From the NCBI GenBank assembly GCA_032821775.1, contig JAVLRN010000010.1, positions 2,232,001-2,296,000 on the forward strand: a DNA stretch of 64,000 nucleotides. Reading direction: 5' to 3'. The translations under genes and the position numbers were made by a program. Every line of letters starts with the position of its first letter. Within the stretch, counting starts at the first letter, position 1. This DNA is from Sanguinoderma infundibulare (Eukaryota; Basidiomycota; Agaricomycetes; Polyporales; Polyporaceae). This document shows, piece after piece, positions 33,764 to 44,602 of the stretch. The notes beneath the pieces were generated by a model. That model ran no database searches. It was not told where the DNA came from and was given only the letters and a program-made list of their open reading frames with translations.

Positions 33764-35899
33764 TGCAGACGTCGTGTTCACAGGGCTTGGTTCGGATAAC
33801 ACCGGGTCGCGGATGTGGCATCCTGTGCGGTGGGAGGAGGTGGTGCTACGTCACAATGGGCGGCTATACTTCCAAATTCGGATTCGGATACCAACGGGCC
33901 CACGACTAGAATGAATTAAACTCTCCATTGAATAGTCCTGATATCAAACGACAAACGCATGAGTATGATGGAATAACTGACGCCAACGACAAGCATCTGG
34001 GTAAGTATCAAGACAGAACGACATAATTTGAAGACGACGACGTCCACATTCAACCCAAAGAAGCAAAACTTCCCTAGTCCTCAATTTGTGGTGGCATGGG
34101 TGAACTGCGTCATGGCAAAGCCGACTTGCCTGTTCGCGGAGTCGTAGACGTGGTAGAACCGCTCGAGGAACGCGTAGCCGTTGATGAAGTCGAAGCCCTG
34201 GCCCGACGGCGAGCCGAGGTCGCTCACGATGAGGTAGATAGCGTTCGGATAGCCACCGATGAGCGTGTTGATCTGCAAAACGAAATCAACGCGGCCGGGT
34301 CAGTAAAGGGCGAGGAGACACGGAGCCGAAGATGAACAAGCTGGAGAAAACGTACCGAGCGAGGCCAGATCTGTGCGTTGGGCGTGAGCTCGTACGTGTT
34401 GCTGCCAATGTGGAAGGAGAGGCTCTTCAGGTTCGCATATTGGGCGGGGTTGATCCTGAGCAGCCAAGTGGTTACGTCCATAACGGCGCCCGTCACCTGC
34501 TTGTACCTACCGAACGCGTCTGGTTCCAGCGAGAACAAACACAATCGGTCAGTTAGTTTCTGTCCTGCCGGGGATGGTCGAGCGACTGACCGGAGGCGAG
34601 CAGGATGAGGGTGGTGCCCGTGTCGGTGATGCCAGCCGTGGACGAGAGGATGGTCGTGCTCGAAGTGCCGTAGGTGATCGACTGGTCGATGCCGATGTAC
34701 GTAGACGCGGGGCTCGTGGAAGTGATCGGGCTATATACATACATCCCAGTCAGCAACGCTCAAGTGAAGCGCAACCCCAGGCCTACACGTATGCGATGTC
34801 GCCCGTGAACTTGCTCTGATCCACGCCGCCGAACGTCAACTCGCCGTTGGTGGCCGATCGGGCCGTCGTTGGCTCAAACGAGATCCCGACGACTTTCGCG
34901 CTGATCAAGCGCTGTGCGAACGCATTATCGACGACTGTGGGGACCTGGGACCTGGATGAGGTCGTGTCTACAGTGAGGTCGGTGGGGCCGATACCGAGGA
35001 TACCGTCCGCGTCCACGTCGTCGAAGCCGGTGAAGGTCGAGGCGACACCGATGCCTTGGTTCCTGACGACGAGGCCGCCAATGGTCACGGTGTCGGTATA
35101 CTCCTTTCCCGAGAACGAGCCCGAACCGTAGCCGAGTGCCTGAAAATCGAAATCCATAAGTGAGCAACCATCCTGATTCCCATCTCACAAATGTGGCCAG
35201 GCGAATTCGGACTTACCACCCTCTGGCGCATGTCGACGCTGGTGCTCGTCTTGACATACTTCTTGCCTGCGCCGACCCACGTGTTGGACGAGCCTGTATC
35301 AACGATGAGCTGGTACGTCGTCGGGGGAGAGCCTATGCCGACGTTCGTCGTGTAGATGACCACCTGGTGCGTCGCGGGGACATTGAAGGTTGCCAAGAGT
35401 TTCGATGAGGAGGACGGGTCACTCATGGCAGTCGCCTGCGAGCGCGCCTTGAGCACCTTCGCCCGCGCCCGGTCCAGTTTAGGGAGGTTCACCATGTGGC
35501 CGGTCCCGTTGAAGCGGCGCGCGATGGGGAGCGTGATGAGCGAGTCGCGGATGACGATCGGGTTGGCCGAGACGGCGAGGGTGGCAGCGACAAGGGCGAG
35601 GAGGACGGAGAAGCGAGCCATTGCACGTGTTGCAAGGTACTGGACAGTAGAGGCGAGGGAGAGGAAGAGACGGGGATACCAGCGTTCGTTGGCACCAGCG
35701 GCATTTACATGCGCATGTGAGCACCAGCTGCTTCGCAGTCAGCCGCCGCCAGAGTGAAGGGTTCGGGTCCGCAGCGTCAGCCCAGAGGCTGTCACAGCGG
35801 AGGCTAGCTGATGAAGAAGTCATGCGGAGAACATCACCGTGCGAGCACGCACCGTTTTACCGCAATGCAGTCTAAGAACTAAGGGTCCAAACTGGACGA
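33560..35899 (-). repeat. Inverted segmental duplication, left arm
   Basis: Spans the 5' end of the protease pseudogene, the intact protease at 34081-35621 and ~280 bp upstream of it. The same order appears in reverse complement at 53609-55890. The outer boundary is set by AAGAACTAAGG(G/T) followed by CCAAACTGGAC in both copies. Confidence 0.85.
34081..35621 (-). CDS. Secreted aspartic peptidase (A1, polyporopepsin type), copy 2
   Basis: Exons 35621-35217, 35139-34787, 34730-34591, 34519-34356 and 34272-34081 give 417 residues. A signal peptide (MARFSVLLALVAATLAVSA) and a propeptide are followed by active-site motifs VDTGSSNTWVG and DTGTTLILLAS and the flap GYGSGSFSG. The Irpex/Polyporus polyporopepsin family secretes such enzymes to degrade protein at acid pH. 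The five-exon structure is shared by all copies here. Closest relative in the window is the gene at 53886-55513 on the other strand (inverted duplicate). The intact frame and all motifs suggest an active zymogen. Confidence 0.92.
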
Positions 35900-36010
35900 A
35901 GGCGAAATTATGATGTCCTCGCTTCTTGCGCATGCTGGGCTGTAATCAGGCTGGATGACTCGCGTCATCGTGTGAGCTTCAGTATCTTACTGGAAGTAAG
36001 GAGAAACAAA

Positions 36011-36188
36011 TTATACACCATACGGTGTGACAATGTAGAGTATGGTGGTGGTGTTGGCGGCCCATAGGAACGACGTGCCCCTGAGGCCGGAGAACTGCTG
36101 CAACGATATAGCCCCATCGGGGACCGTGATGGCAAGAAAGTAGGGCGCCTGTCCCCCGGACCACATAGCACTTACGGGAACACATGTA
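36011..36188 (-). pseudogene. Internal fragment of a Ser/Thr-rich membrane glycoprotein gene
   Basis: CVPVSAMWSGGQAPYFLAI and LQQFSGLRGTSFLWAANTTT match the N-terminal domain of the gene at 52134-53496 (CVPVQVLWSGGEAPFFLAI, LQQFSGLTGTSFTWSTNIS). The upstream part with the signal peptide is replaced by the MITE at 36194; the frame ends at a TAA (36011). Confidence 0.75.
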
Positions 36189-36193
36189 GAGTA

Positions 36194-36452
36194 TACAACG
36201 ACACTTGCAAGTTCGACGCCTATTAGGCGTCTCCCACTTCCAGGTGCCGGGCATAGGCGCCGGAAAACACAGTCACATTCCCACCTCGTCTCACCGTTAT
36301 TGGGTTGGGGGTTCGAACCCGCATGCGGCTTTGTTTTAGGTTGATTTTCTGGGCGCCAGTCGTGAAAATGTGGCTGTGTTTTCCAGCGCCTATGCCCGGC
36401 ACTTGCAAGTGGGAGACGCCTAATAGGCGTCGAACTTGCAAGTGTCGTTGTA
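36194..36452. mobile_element. 259-bp MITE with ~90-bp terminal inverted repeats
   Basis: Both ends read inward TACAACGACACTTGCAAGTT and stay complementary for ~90 bp with only a few mismatches, so the element could fold into one long hairpin with a ~78-bp loop. TA flanks each end, within GTATAC, consistent with a Tc1/mariner-type TA target duplication. Nested palindromes occur inside each arm (GACGCCTATTAGGCGTC; CACTTGCAAGTG). The loop contains GGTTCGAACCC, which resembles a Pol III B box. There is no coding capacity. Confidence 0.8.
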
Positions 36453-36462
36453 TACGGCTCCG

Positions 36463-36953
36463 GGGAGGAAATTGAGCAACGTACCGGAGGATGGAGTTGC
36501 ACTTGTGCTATTCGATGCGCTGGACCCTATCAAAAGCGTCAGTTCGACGCTTCGCAGAGGAGAGAGCGCTGGATTCGTACCGGAAGTCGTGGACAGACAT
36601 GAGTCGTCCCCCGGCAGTATCGTGAAGTTGTTCGAGAAGCTGGGTGGGGTATTGTTGCTCGAGTCCAAGAGCTCGAGGTACAGCACAGTTCCAGCGGTGA
36701 CGTTCGCGACCCAGTTTAACGCGCTGCTGTTCAGGATGTCAAACTTGTACAAGACCGACGTGAAATTTGCTTGGGAGTGAAGCTGCAGCGTGAAGGGGGC
36801 TTGACCGCCACTCCAAGTAAACTTCGTGGTGTCGCATTCCGGGACCGACGAGGGGGTATCTATCTCAAGGGAGTGGACGCCCGCCAGTGGTGATAAGAGA
36901 AGCGTCATCGCCGCAAGCAATCTGAAGAACAACAGCAGTAGATGGAGTGTCAT
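36463..36953 (-). pseudogene. First exon of a secreted membrane glycoprotein gene, orphaned
   Basis: Near-identical to exon 1 of the gene at 40573-41683: a signal peptide from the ATG at 36953 (MTLHLLLLFFRLLAAMTLLL), then CDTTKFTWSGGQAPFTLQL, VTAGTVLYLELLDSSN and FTILPGDDSCLS. The exon keeps its GTACGT donor near 36484, but within ~20 bp the similarity stops at the MITE. No membrane-spanning exon follows on this strand, so the locus is probably dead. Confidence 0.7.
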
Positions 36954-37889
36954 GGCGAACGGAGTTGGGCGCGTAGGCTGCTGGCCAGAGGACGAAGCGA
37001 AACGCTGGGTGTCGTTCGTACCTGGGTCGTCGGACGCGGGGACCGGTCCATCGAAGACGAGGACGTCTGGGTAGAGGCGGCTTGCATTCACCCGGACGTC
37101 GATGTCAAACGAAACTTGTTGATAATTTGGGCGGAGTGCGGGGAAGGACATACATACAGGACCGTGGTCATGAGGCGTGGCTAGTACAGTTTAATCGTAA
37201 GGGACTCAGAGTGTGCAACAGAGCTAACCACGGTGATGTCCAGGTCGGATCTTCTGAACGGCAGGGTAGTGAAGGTGGCAGGGATCCAGGGCGCTCGCCG
37301 GTTGGGTCGAAGTTAAAGATCCTGCCGGTATGCCGAGATAACCACACAGAGACACAAGAGAGAGTACGGGTAGGGAGGGAGCCGGTGCATGGAGATAACC
37401 ACACACAGGCATCAGAGACGGCGGGCATGCAGGTGGCCAGAGGGAGGAAGGGAGCCGAGCAAGGGTGGCCACTGACATGGAGCGATCCCGATCATCCGAG
37501 ATTACGATGGGATGTGCCGAGATGGCCGGACGGACGCTATCACACGGGCGCTATCAAACGGGCACTATCCCGCGGATTGGCATAGTCCGATATTCATGGC
37601 AGTACGTGGTTTGTGGGGAGTCGAACTCGCGGGGCGCCAGCATGAACCAGTCGGCAAATGCTGTGCACCGTCGCATATGTCACCGTGGTGACCATCGCTC
37701 GATGATGAGTGCGACTTGCGCGTACTCAGGCCACCCATTCAGTGCTCTTCTCCAAAAGCAAGCATAAAATATGTCCTATGTCTCTAACGATGACATTGAT
37801 GACCTTACAGACAACCACGGGTATCCGACAACAAACAAAACACAACGAATGTCCACATTCAGCCCCAAAAACAAAAACGACCCGAGTCC
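36954..37889. other. Intergenic with short imperfect tandem repeat
   Basis: A direct extension of the orphan exon frame to 37151 has no family support. At about 37330-37450 a GAGATAACCACACA...GGGAGCCG motif occurs twice (~60-70 bp period, imperfect). No gene supported. Confidence 0.4.
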
Positions 37890-39411
37890 TCAGTTGGTGT
37901 TGGCGTGGGTGAACTGCGTCGTCGCGAAGCCGACTTGCTTGTTCCCGGAGTCGTAGACATAGTAGAACCGCTGGAGGAACGTCATGCCGTCGATGAAGTC
38001 GAGGCCCTGGCCCGAGGGCGAGCCGAGATTGCCCACGATCAGGTAGATGCTGCTCGGCGAGCCACCGATGAGCGTGTTCAGCTGCAAATCGAAATCAACG
38101 CGGCCCGGTCAGCAAGAGGCGAGACGAAGATGAACATGTGGGAGAAACGTACAGAACGAGGCCAGATCTGTGCGTTGGCCGTGAGCTCGTATGTGTTGCT
38201 GCCGATCCGGAAGAAGAGGCTCTTGAGGTTCGCGTATTGGGCGGGGGTGATCTTGAGCAGCCCAGTAGCGGCGTCCGGAACGCCGCCCGTCGCCGTCTTG
38301 TACCTAGCGAATGCGTCTGTTTCCAGCGGGAACAAACATGAGTTTCTGTGCTGTCAACTCGGAGAAGTGTGAGTGACTAACCGCTGGCGATGAGGATGAG
38401 GGTGGTGCCCGTGTCGGTGATCCCAGCGGTGGAAGAGAGGATGGGCGTGCCAGAGCCGTAGGTGATCGACTGGTTGATACCGACGTACTCCGACGCGGGG
38501 AATGTAGTGGTGATCGGCCTGTACACATCCCAGTCAGCAACGCTCAAGTGAAGCGCAACCACAGACCTACACGTATGCGATGTTGCCGGTATACCTGCTG
38601 GAGTCGACGCCGCCAAACGTCAGCTCGCCGTTGGTGACTGACTGCCCCGTCGTCGGCTCGTACGAGATCCCGATGACCTTCGCGCTGATCGAGTGCTGTG
38701 CGAACGCGTTGTCGACGACTGTGGGGACCTGGGCTCCTGACGACGTCGTGCCCTGAGTGAGGTCGGTGGGGCCGATACCCAGGATACCGTCCACGCCGTT
38801 GAATCCGGTGGAACTCGACGCGACACCGACACCTTGGTTCTTGATGACGAGGCCGCCAAGCGTGATGGTGTCGGTGTACTCCTCGCCCGAGAACGAGCCT
38901 GAACCGTAGGTGACTTTCTGCGAATCCAAATGCAACAGTGAGCAACCATCCTGCGTCTCATCCGACACACATCGCGAGGTGAATTCGGACTTACCACCAT
39001 CTGGTGCGTGTCGACGCTGGTGCTCGTCTTGACATACTTCTTGCCTGCGCCGACCCACGTGTTGGACGAGCCCGTGTCGATGAGGAGTTTGTACGTCGTC
39101 GGGGGAGAGCCGACGCCGACGTTCGCCGTGTAGGTGACCGCCTGGTTCGTCGCGGGGACGTTGAAGGTGGCCAACTTTTTCCATGGGGAGGAGTCCGAGT
39201 TGTCGTCGCTACTCATGGCAGCGGCCTGAGAGCGCGCCTTGATCACATTCGCCCTCGCCTGGTCGATCTCGAGGAGGGTCCGCGGGTCACCGGTCGCGTT
39301 GAGCTGGCGGGCGAAGGGGAGCGTGAAGGGCGAATCGCGGATGACGATCGGGTCAGCCGAGACAGCGACGGCGGCAGCGACGAGGGCGACGAGGGCGGAG
39401 AGGCGAGCCAT
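37890..39411 (-). CDS. Secreted aspartic peptidase (A1, polyporopepsin type), copy 3
   Basis: Exons 39411-38995, 38917-38571, 38518-38382, 38316-38153 and 38081-37890 give 418 residues in phase. Signal peptide MARLSALVALVAAAVAVSA; active-site motifs LIDTGSSNTWVG and DTGTTLILIAS; flap TYGSGSFSG. Compared with copy 2 it lacks one residue in the block before DTGT (TYGSGTPILSS) and has a longer propeptide (SSDDNSDSSPW). Family chemistry as for copy 2. Confidence 0.92.
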
Positions 39412-40572
39412 TGAGCGTTGTTGCGAGGTCCTGGGCGGTAGAAGCGAGGGAGAGGAAGAGTCTGAAGTGACCGGGATGCCGGGATCCGTTGGTACCAGTA
39501 GCACTTAAATATGCATCCGAGCACCAGCCACACAGCGCTCAGCCACCGCCAGAGTGCAGGGTCCAAGTCAGCGGCGTCAGCCAGGAGGCTGCCACGGCCC
39601 AGGGTGGAGGTCAGCATTGTCAGCCCAGAGGCTGTCATAGTGCACGGTCCTGGCCAGCCGTGTCAGCTTATAGGCTGGCTGATGGGGTCATCCGAATGCC
39701 ATGTGAGAACAGCTGGAATGTATGTACTATCAGGTATCCAGAAATCGTTTTATGTGACTCGATAAAGTCCAAGATTGTTGTCGAGACGTGAAGACAATAT
39801 GGCGGCAGCGAGAAAAATACTTTGTCGGTGCCGCGATAGTCGACGAGGAGACAGACATTTTAGGTCGAGGAGGGAGCAAAGAGAGGGCAAGTTGCGTCGT
39901 ACAACGACTCGGTGATGACGCAAGCCTTCCGGGCGTCTAAGATACCAAATCCAGCCGCGGAACTCGGGCCAACAGCCGCACGCCACTAAACGTCTCGGGA
40001 GCGCATCCTTGGACCATGCGAATGTCGATTAAGCAGATTAGTTCTAACATATGGTACTTTACTTATAGATATTCTGTACATAAATCATTCCGTCCATGGT
40101 GCAATTTAGTATTGAAACGCGTACTGGCCGAGACTCCATGATAACATCCAAACCAGGCCCCTGCCACCAAGCCTACCGTCGCTCATCATATTTGTCGCGC
40201 CGCTCGTCTGCACCCTCTTCCGTGGGTGTAGGCGCGTGTGCTGCCTTCAAACTGCTCGCGCTTCAACAATGGCTCATCAAGCCCCCGTGCCACTGCCCTG
40301 CCGTTGCGTTCGAGGCTGCCGCCGGGGGGGAGGAGGATGGGGCGGCAAACAGGCGCGCGCGGCACACGTTTGTGAACTACCGCGGGCCAACAGTGCTGGC
40401 GAACCAAGAGCGCGCATCACTTTCGCTCAGCTCGCTGTATTCCGACGGCGACACCGGCAGCCGCTGCGCCTATCCGAGGAGAGCGACCGGACGACTGTCG
40501 CCTGGTTACCGTGACTGTTCGAACCGTAACTGTAACTGCCTCCTATTATTTGGCCGTCGTCGGATGTTTTTG
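39412..40572. other. Intergenic with a short gene relic
   Basis: Minus-strand 39985-39890 reads AAGFGILDARKACVITESLY, reminiscent of the end of a serine-peptidase catalytic domain. A related fragment lies at about 42745-42655. No complete gene is present. Confidence 0.35.
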
Positions 40573-41683
40573 TCAGTACCCGTAGTAATCCTTGACGATA
40601 GACAGGTAAGACGTACCTGCGGGATATTGATTTGCCCGGGGGGTAGGAGGAGTGGCCGCGAAGGGGTCCTTCTCCAACGCGAACTCGCCCGACTGCCACA
40701 ACGGGACCTTGGTGTCGCCACCGCCAAGTCCGACAAGGTGCGGCCGGGGCTCGCCTTCGACGTCGGGAGGAGTCGACCCCGACCCAGGTCGTCGGATCTC
40801 GACGACCCGGATTGGCCCGACGCTATATTGCGAAGGAAGTCATATAAATCGCCGTGGGCAGCGATACCTCCATTGGGTGCAAGCGTAGCCGAACGCCGGG
40901 TAAGTGTTGAGGTGCTGTTCTGCCATCGCTCTTGATCTGCTCTCCGCCTTCCTCCGTCTGCAGACAAGGACAGCCGCGAATGCGATGAGAAGCGTTCCCG
41001 CTGTCGCCCCGACCGCGATGCCCGCGACCGCGCCGCGACTGAGGGAGTTGCCGGACGTTACGGGAGAAGAGAGTGCGTGGGCAGAGTCTGAAGGTTCAAC
41101 GTTCAACCGTCGAGGACGGAGAAAGCGCAGACGTTCCGGCTGCTGCCGGTGTTGCTAATAGAGAAGTTCGTCAAAGCTTCCAGATGATGTCGGGGAGGAA
41201 ATTGAGCAACGTACCGGAGGATGGAGTTGCACTTGTGCTATTCGATGCGCTGGACCCTATCAAAAGCGTCAGTTCGACGCTTCGCAGAGGAGAGAGTGCT
41301 GGATTCGTACCTGACGTCGCGGACAGACATGAGTCGTCCCCCGGCAGTATCGTGAAGTTGTTCGAGAAGCTGGGTGGGGTATTGTTGCTCGAGTCCAAGA
41401 GCTCGAGGTACAGCACAGTTCCAGCGGTGACGTTCGCGACCCAGTTTAACGCGCTGCCGTTCAGGATGTCAAACTGGTCCAAGACCGACGTGACATTCGC
41501 TTGGGAGTAAAGCTGCAGCGTGAAGGGGGCTTGACCGCCACTCCAAGTAAACTTCGTGGTGTCACATTCCGGGACCGACGAGGGGGTATCTATCTCAAGG
41601 GAGTGGACGCCCGTCAGTGGTGACAAGAGAAACGTCATCGCCGCAAGAAATCTGAAGAACAACAGCAGTAGATGGAGTGTCAT
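40573..41683 (-). pseudogene. Secreted single-pass membrane glycoprotein, frameshifted by a 7-bp duplication
   Basis: Exons 41683-41215, 41154-40868 and 40822-40573. Signal peptide (MTLHLLLLFFRFLAAMTFLL), a domain with CDTTKFTWSGGQAPFTL and FTILPGDDSCLS, and a Ser/Thr/Pro stalk. Then a membrane segment (GAVAGIAVGATAGTLLIAFAAVLV) ends in RRRK, and a cytosolic tail contains EFALEKDPFAATPPTP and ends KDYYGY. The frame breaks at 41094-41107, where GTTCAAC is tandemly duplicated; one unit less restores phase through the membrane exon and the tail (332 codons). Such mucin-like membrane proteins are common in Agaricomycetes; their role is unknown. Confidence 0.8.
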
Positions 41684-43063
41684 GGCGAACGGAGTTGGGC
41701 CTCGCGCGCGGAAGGATCGAAAGTGAGTCGTAATTCAATGATTCCCGCGCGCACGCTCTATTTTAGACGTGTCACCACCCCCTAGAAAGCTTGAAGGAGT
41801 CGTTTGGGATTGAGAATTTGAACGGGGACGACGCGAGAGCCCAACGACGGGTATGACTCACCTAGGCTTCGATCGGGAACGGCTAAAGCACCAACACGAT
41901 GGCCATTGAAAGGGCGGCGCTACTTGAACGGCTCGGGATGAGGACTATGTCGACGTACCAGACGGTGTCGCGTGCGGTCTTTAACGAGAGAGACAGAGAA
42001 CAGAGAGACAGGGAGCCCGCCCGTGCAGTCACCCTATGCACGCATGCTTCTTTTGAGTCTGGCCGGGGCAACACAGGCGCCATGTCTCCTGCGGCCCTGA
42101 TCGACGCTGGGGGTAACGATGGCATGCCATCAGTCTCAGGCGAAGTGGTAGTATATCTCCCGGGGTGCACAGCCTTCACTTTGACAGCTGAAAGCGGCTA
42201 GGGAGCGCCCTAAGTGCTCGGCGTTCATACCAGTGCGCCTTGGACGTTTATCCCTCCCTCCCGACAACATAGTGCAGAAATTCGTTTTCGGAAAGGACAG
42301 CACAAAGAGGGGGACATTCAAAGGGCGAATGGTCGACCGTTGGGTGAGGTTGGGTGCAAGGAATGTACGTCGCCTACGCAACTACCCACACACATGACGT
42401 GTGGCGCGCGGCGGCGACGGTCTGTAGCTCATCTATACATAAAGCTCGCCACCATCGCAATAACGTGTAAGTATGGGACACATTTCATCCGGCTATATAC
42501 TATCCGATGCAGTCAGATCGATAATGATGATGCGGCGTGGGCCAACAGTAACCCGCTGCCGACTTCTATCCTCGAGGTGAAAGCGATCACGAGCTGAGTA
42601 CGAGTCTGGAGGTATGTACCTTTTGCCGCAGTCCCGGATCGACAACGTAAATCAGCCATCTCCTCCCGCAACTCGAAGTGACCGCTGGATGGCCTCTCGG
42701 GCGTCTAGATTGCCAAATCCGGCACACATCCAAATGAACCTCTAATTTACTCTTGACCTATAGAACGGAAACTGGGCGGACGGGTGCGATGTACGCTTTC
42801 CAAAGACTCATAGCAAGTGACCAAGGCACGAACGGAAAACACAATCCCGAGTCAAGAACGTGTCCGTTTATTGGGCCTATCCGACTATCTAAAAGACTAA
42901 AGGCAAACGCAAATGTCCCTAGTAATGCAGTTGAAAAAACTTACAGCACATGATGGGTATCGGTATATCGAGGTAATACATACAACAACAAGGCCACGAA
43001 GCAGCGGATCTTCTCCCATTCTGCCCAAACGCAAACCGACGCAAACCAGCCCGACAGTTTTGC
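41684..43063. other. Intergenic, one short relic
   Basis: No gene supported. Minus strand near 42745-42655 reads CAGFGNLDAREAIQRSL, related to the relic at 39985-39890. Confidence 0.35.
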
Positions 43064-44602
43064 TCAGTTCGTGGTGGCGTTGGTGAACTGCGTCGTCGCG
43101 AAGCCGACCTGAGCGTTCGCGACGTCATACACATAGTAGAACCGCTCGAGGAACGAGTAGCCGTCGATGAAGTCGAGGCCCTCGCCCGAGTTCGAGCCGA
43201 GGTCGGCCGTGATGAGGTAGATGCTGCTCGCGTCGCCGCCGATGTCAGTGTTCAGCTGCAGAAAAGGAAAAAAAAAAAAAGCGGGTTCCGGGTCAGCACG
43301 GGGTGAGCCGACACTGAGGCGCGCGCAAGAGACGTACAGAACGGGGCCAGATCTGCGCGTTGGGCGTGAGCTCGTACGTGTTGCTGCCGATGTGGAAGAA
43401 GAGGCTCTGGAGGTTGGCGAACTGGGCCGACGTGAGCTTGAGCAGCCCGGTGGCGTTGTCCGCGACCGCGCCCGTTGCCTTCTGGTACTTTGCCAGGGCG
43501 TCTGGTTTCAGCGAATACAAAACATCTGTCAGTTTATTTCTGTCCTGCCCGGGGATGATCGAGCGACTGACCGGAGGCGAGCAGGATGAGGGTGGTGCCC
43601 GTGTCGGTGATGCCAGCAGTGGACGAGAGGATGCTCGTGCCCGAAGTGCCGTAAGTGACCGACTGATCGATGCCGACGTACGCCGACGCGGGGTATGTAG
43701 TGGTGATCGGGCTGTACACATCCCAGTCAGCAAAGCTCAAGTGAAGCGCAACCCCACAACTCTCCACTTACACGTATGCGATGTCGCCCGTGAACTTGCT
43801 GCTGTCCACGCCGCCGAACGTCAACTCGCCATTGGTGACCGACTCCACCGTCGTCGGCTCGAACGAGACCCCGATGAGGTTTTCACTGATCGAACCCGCT
43901 GCGAACGCGGTGTCGAGCACGGTCGGAATCTCGCCCCCGCCCGAGGTGGTGCCCGAGGTGAGGTCGACGGGGCCGATGCCGAGGATACCGTCCACACCAT
44001 CAAAGCCAGAAGACCTCGAGGCGACACCGACACCCTGGTTCTCAATGACGAGGTCCCCAATGGTCACCGTGTCCGTGTACTCCTCCCCAGAGAAAGACCC
44101 AGAGCCGTAGGTGACCGACTGCACATGCGAATCCACAAGTACGTGAGTGCGACGATCGGCAGGGACCGCAGAAGATAAGAGATACGCCGCGGAGCGAACT
44201 CGGACTTACCACCCGCTTGCCGGTATCGACGCTGGTGCTCGTCTTGACGTACTTCGTGCCCGCGCCGACCCAGGTGTTGGACGAGCCGGTGTCGATGATG
44301 AGGTCGTAGTTCGTCGCGGGCGAGCCCACGCCGACGCTCGCGGTGTAAATTACCGCCCCGTTCGTCACGGGCACGTTGACGTCAGCCGCCAAGACCTTGC
44401 CTACCGCGCTCGCGGACGCCTGCGAGCGCGCCTTGAGGACCTGCGCGCGCGCCTGGTCCAGCTTCAAGACGTTCGCCGCACCGGTCGCGTTGAAGCGGCG
44501 CGCGATGGACAGCGTCACCGGTGAGTCGCGGATGACGATCGGCTTGGCCGAGACGGCGACCGCCACGGCAGCGAAGGCGAGGAGGGCAGAGAGGCGAGCC
44601 AT
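43064..44602 (-). CDS. Secreted aspartic peptidase (A1, polyporopepsin type), copy 4
   Basis: Exons 44602-44210, 44118-43772, 43711-43572, 43501-43338 and 43255-43064 give 411 residues in phase. Signal peptide MARLSALLAFAAVAVAVSA; active-site motifs IIDTGSSNTWVG and DTGTTLILLAS; flap TYGSGSFSG. The segment EIPTVLDTAFAAGSISENLIG matches the pseudogene at 32296 (EVPTVLDTAFAAGSIDANLI) better than the other copies, so these two form a subgroup. A run of 13 A lies in the last intron. Confidence 0.93.

Noticed and set aside
36310..36330. GGTTCGAACCC taken alone as evidence of a tRNA or tRNA-derived SINE
   Set aside because: No A box, acceptor stem or tail is visible; it lies in the loop of the MITE hairpin.
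36954..37151. In-frame N-terminal extension of the glycoprotein exon
   Set aside because: The duplicated gene at 41683 shares sequence only to ~15 bp upstream of the ATG and places a signal peptide at that ATG, so the extension is not supported.
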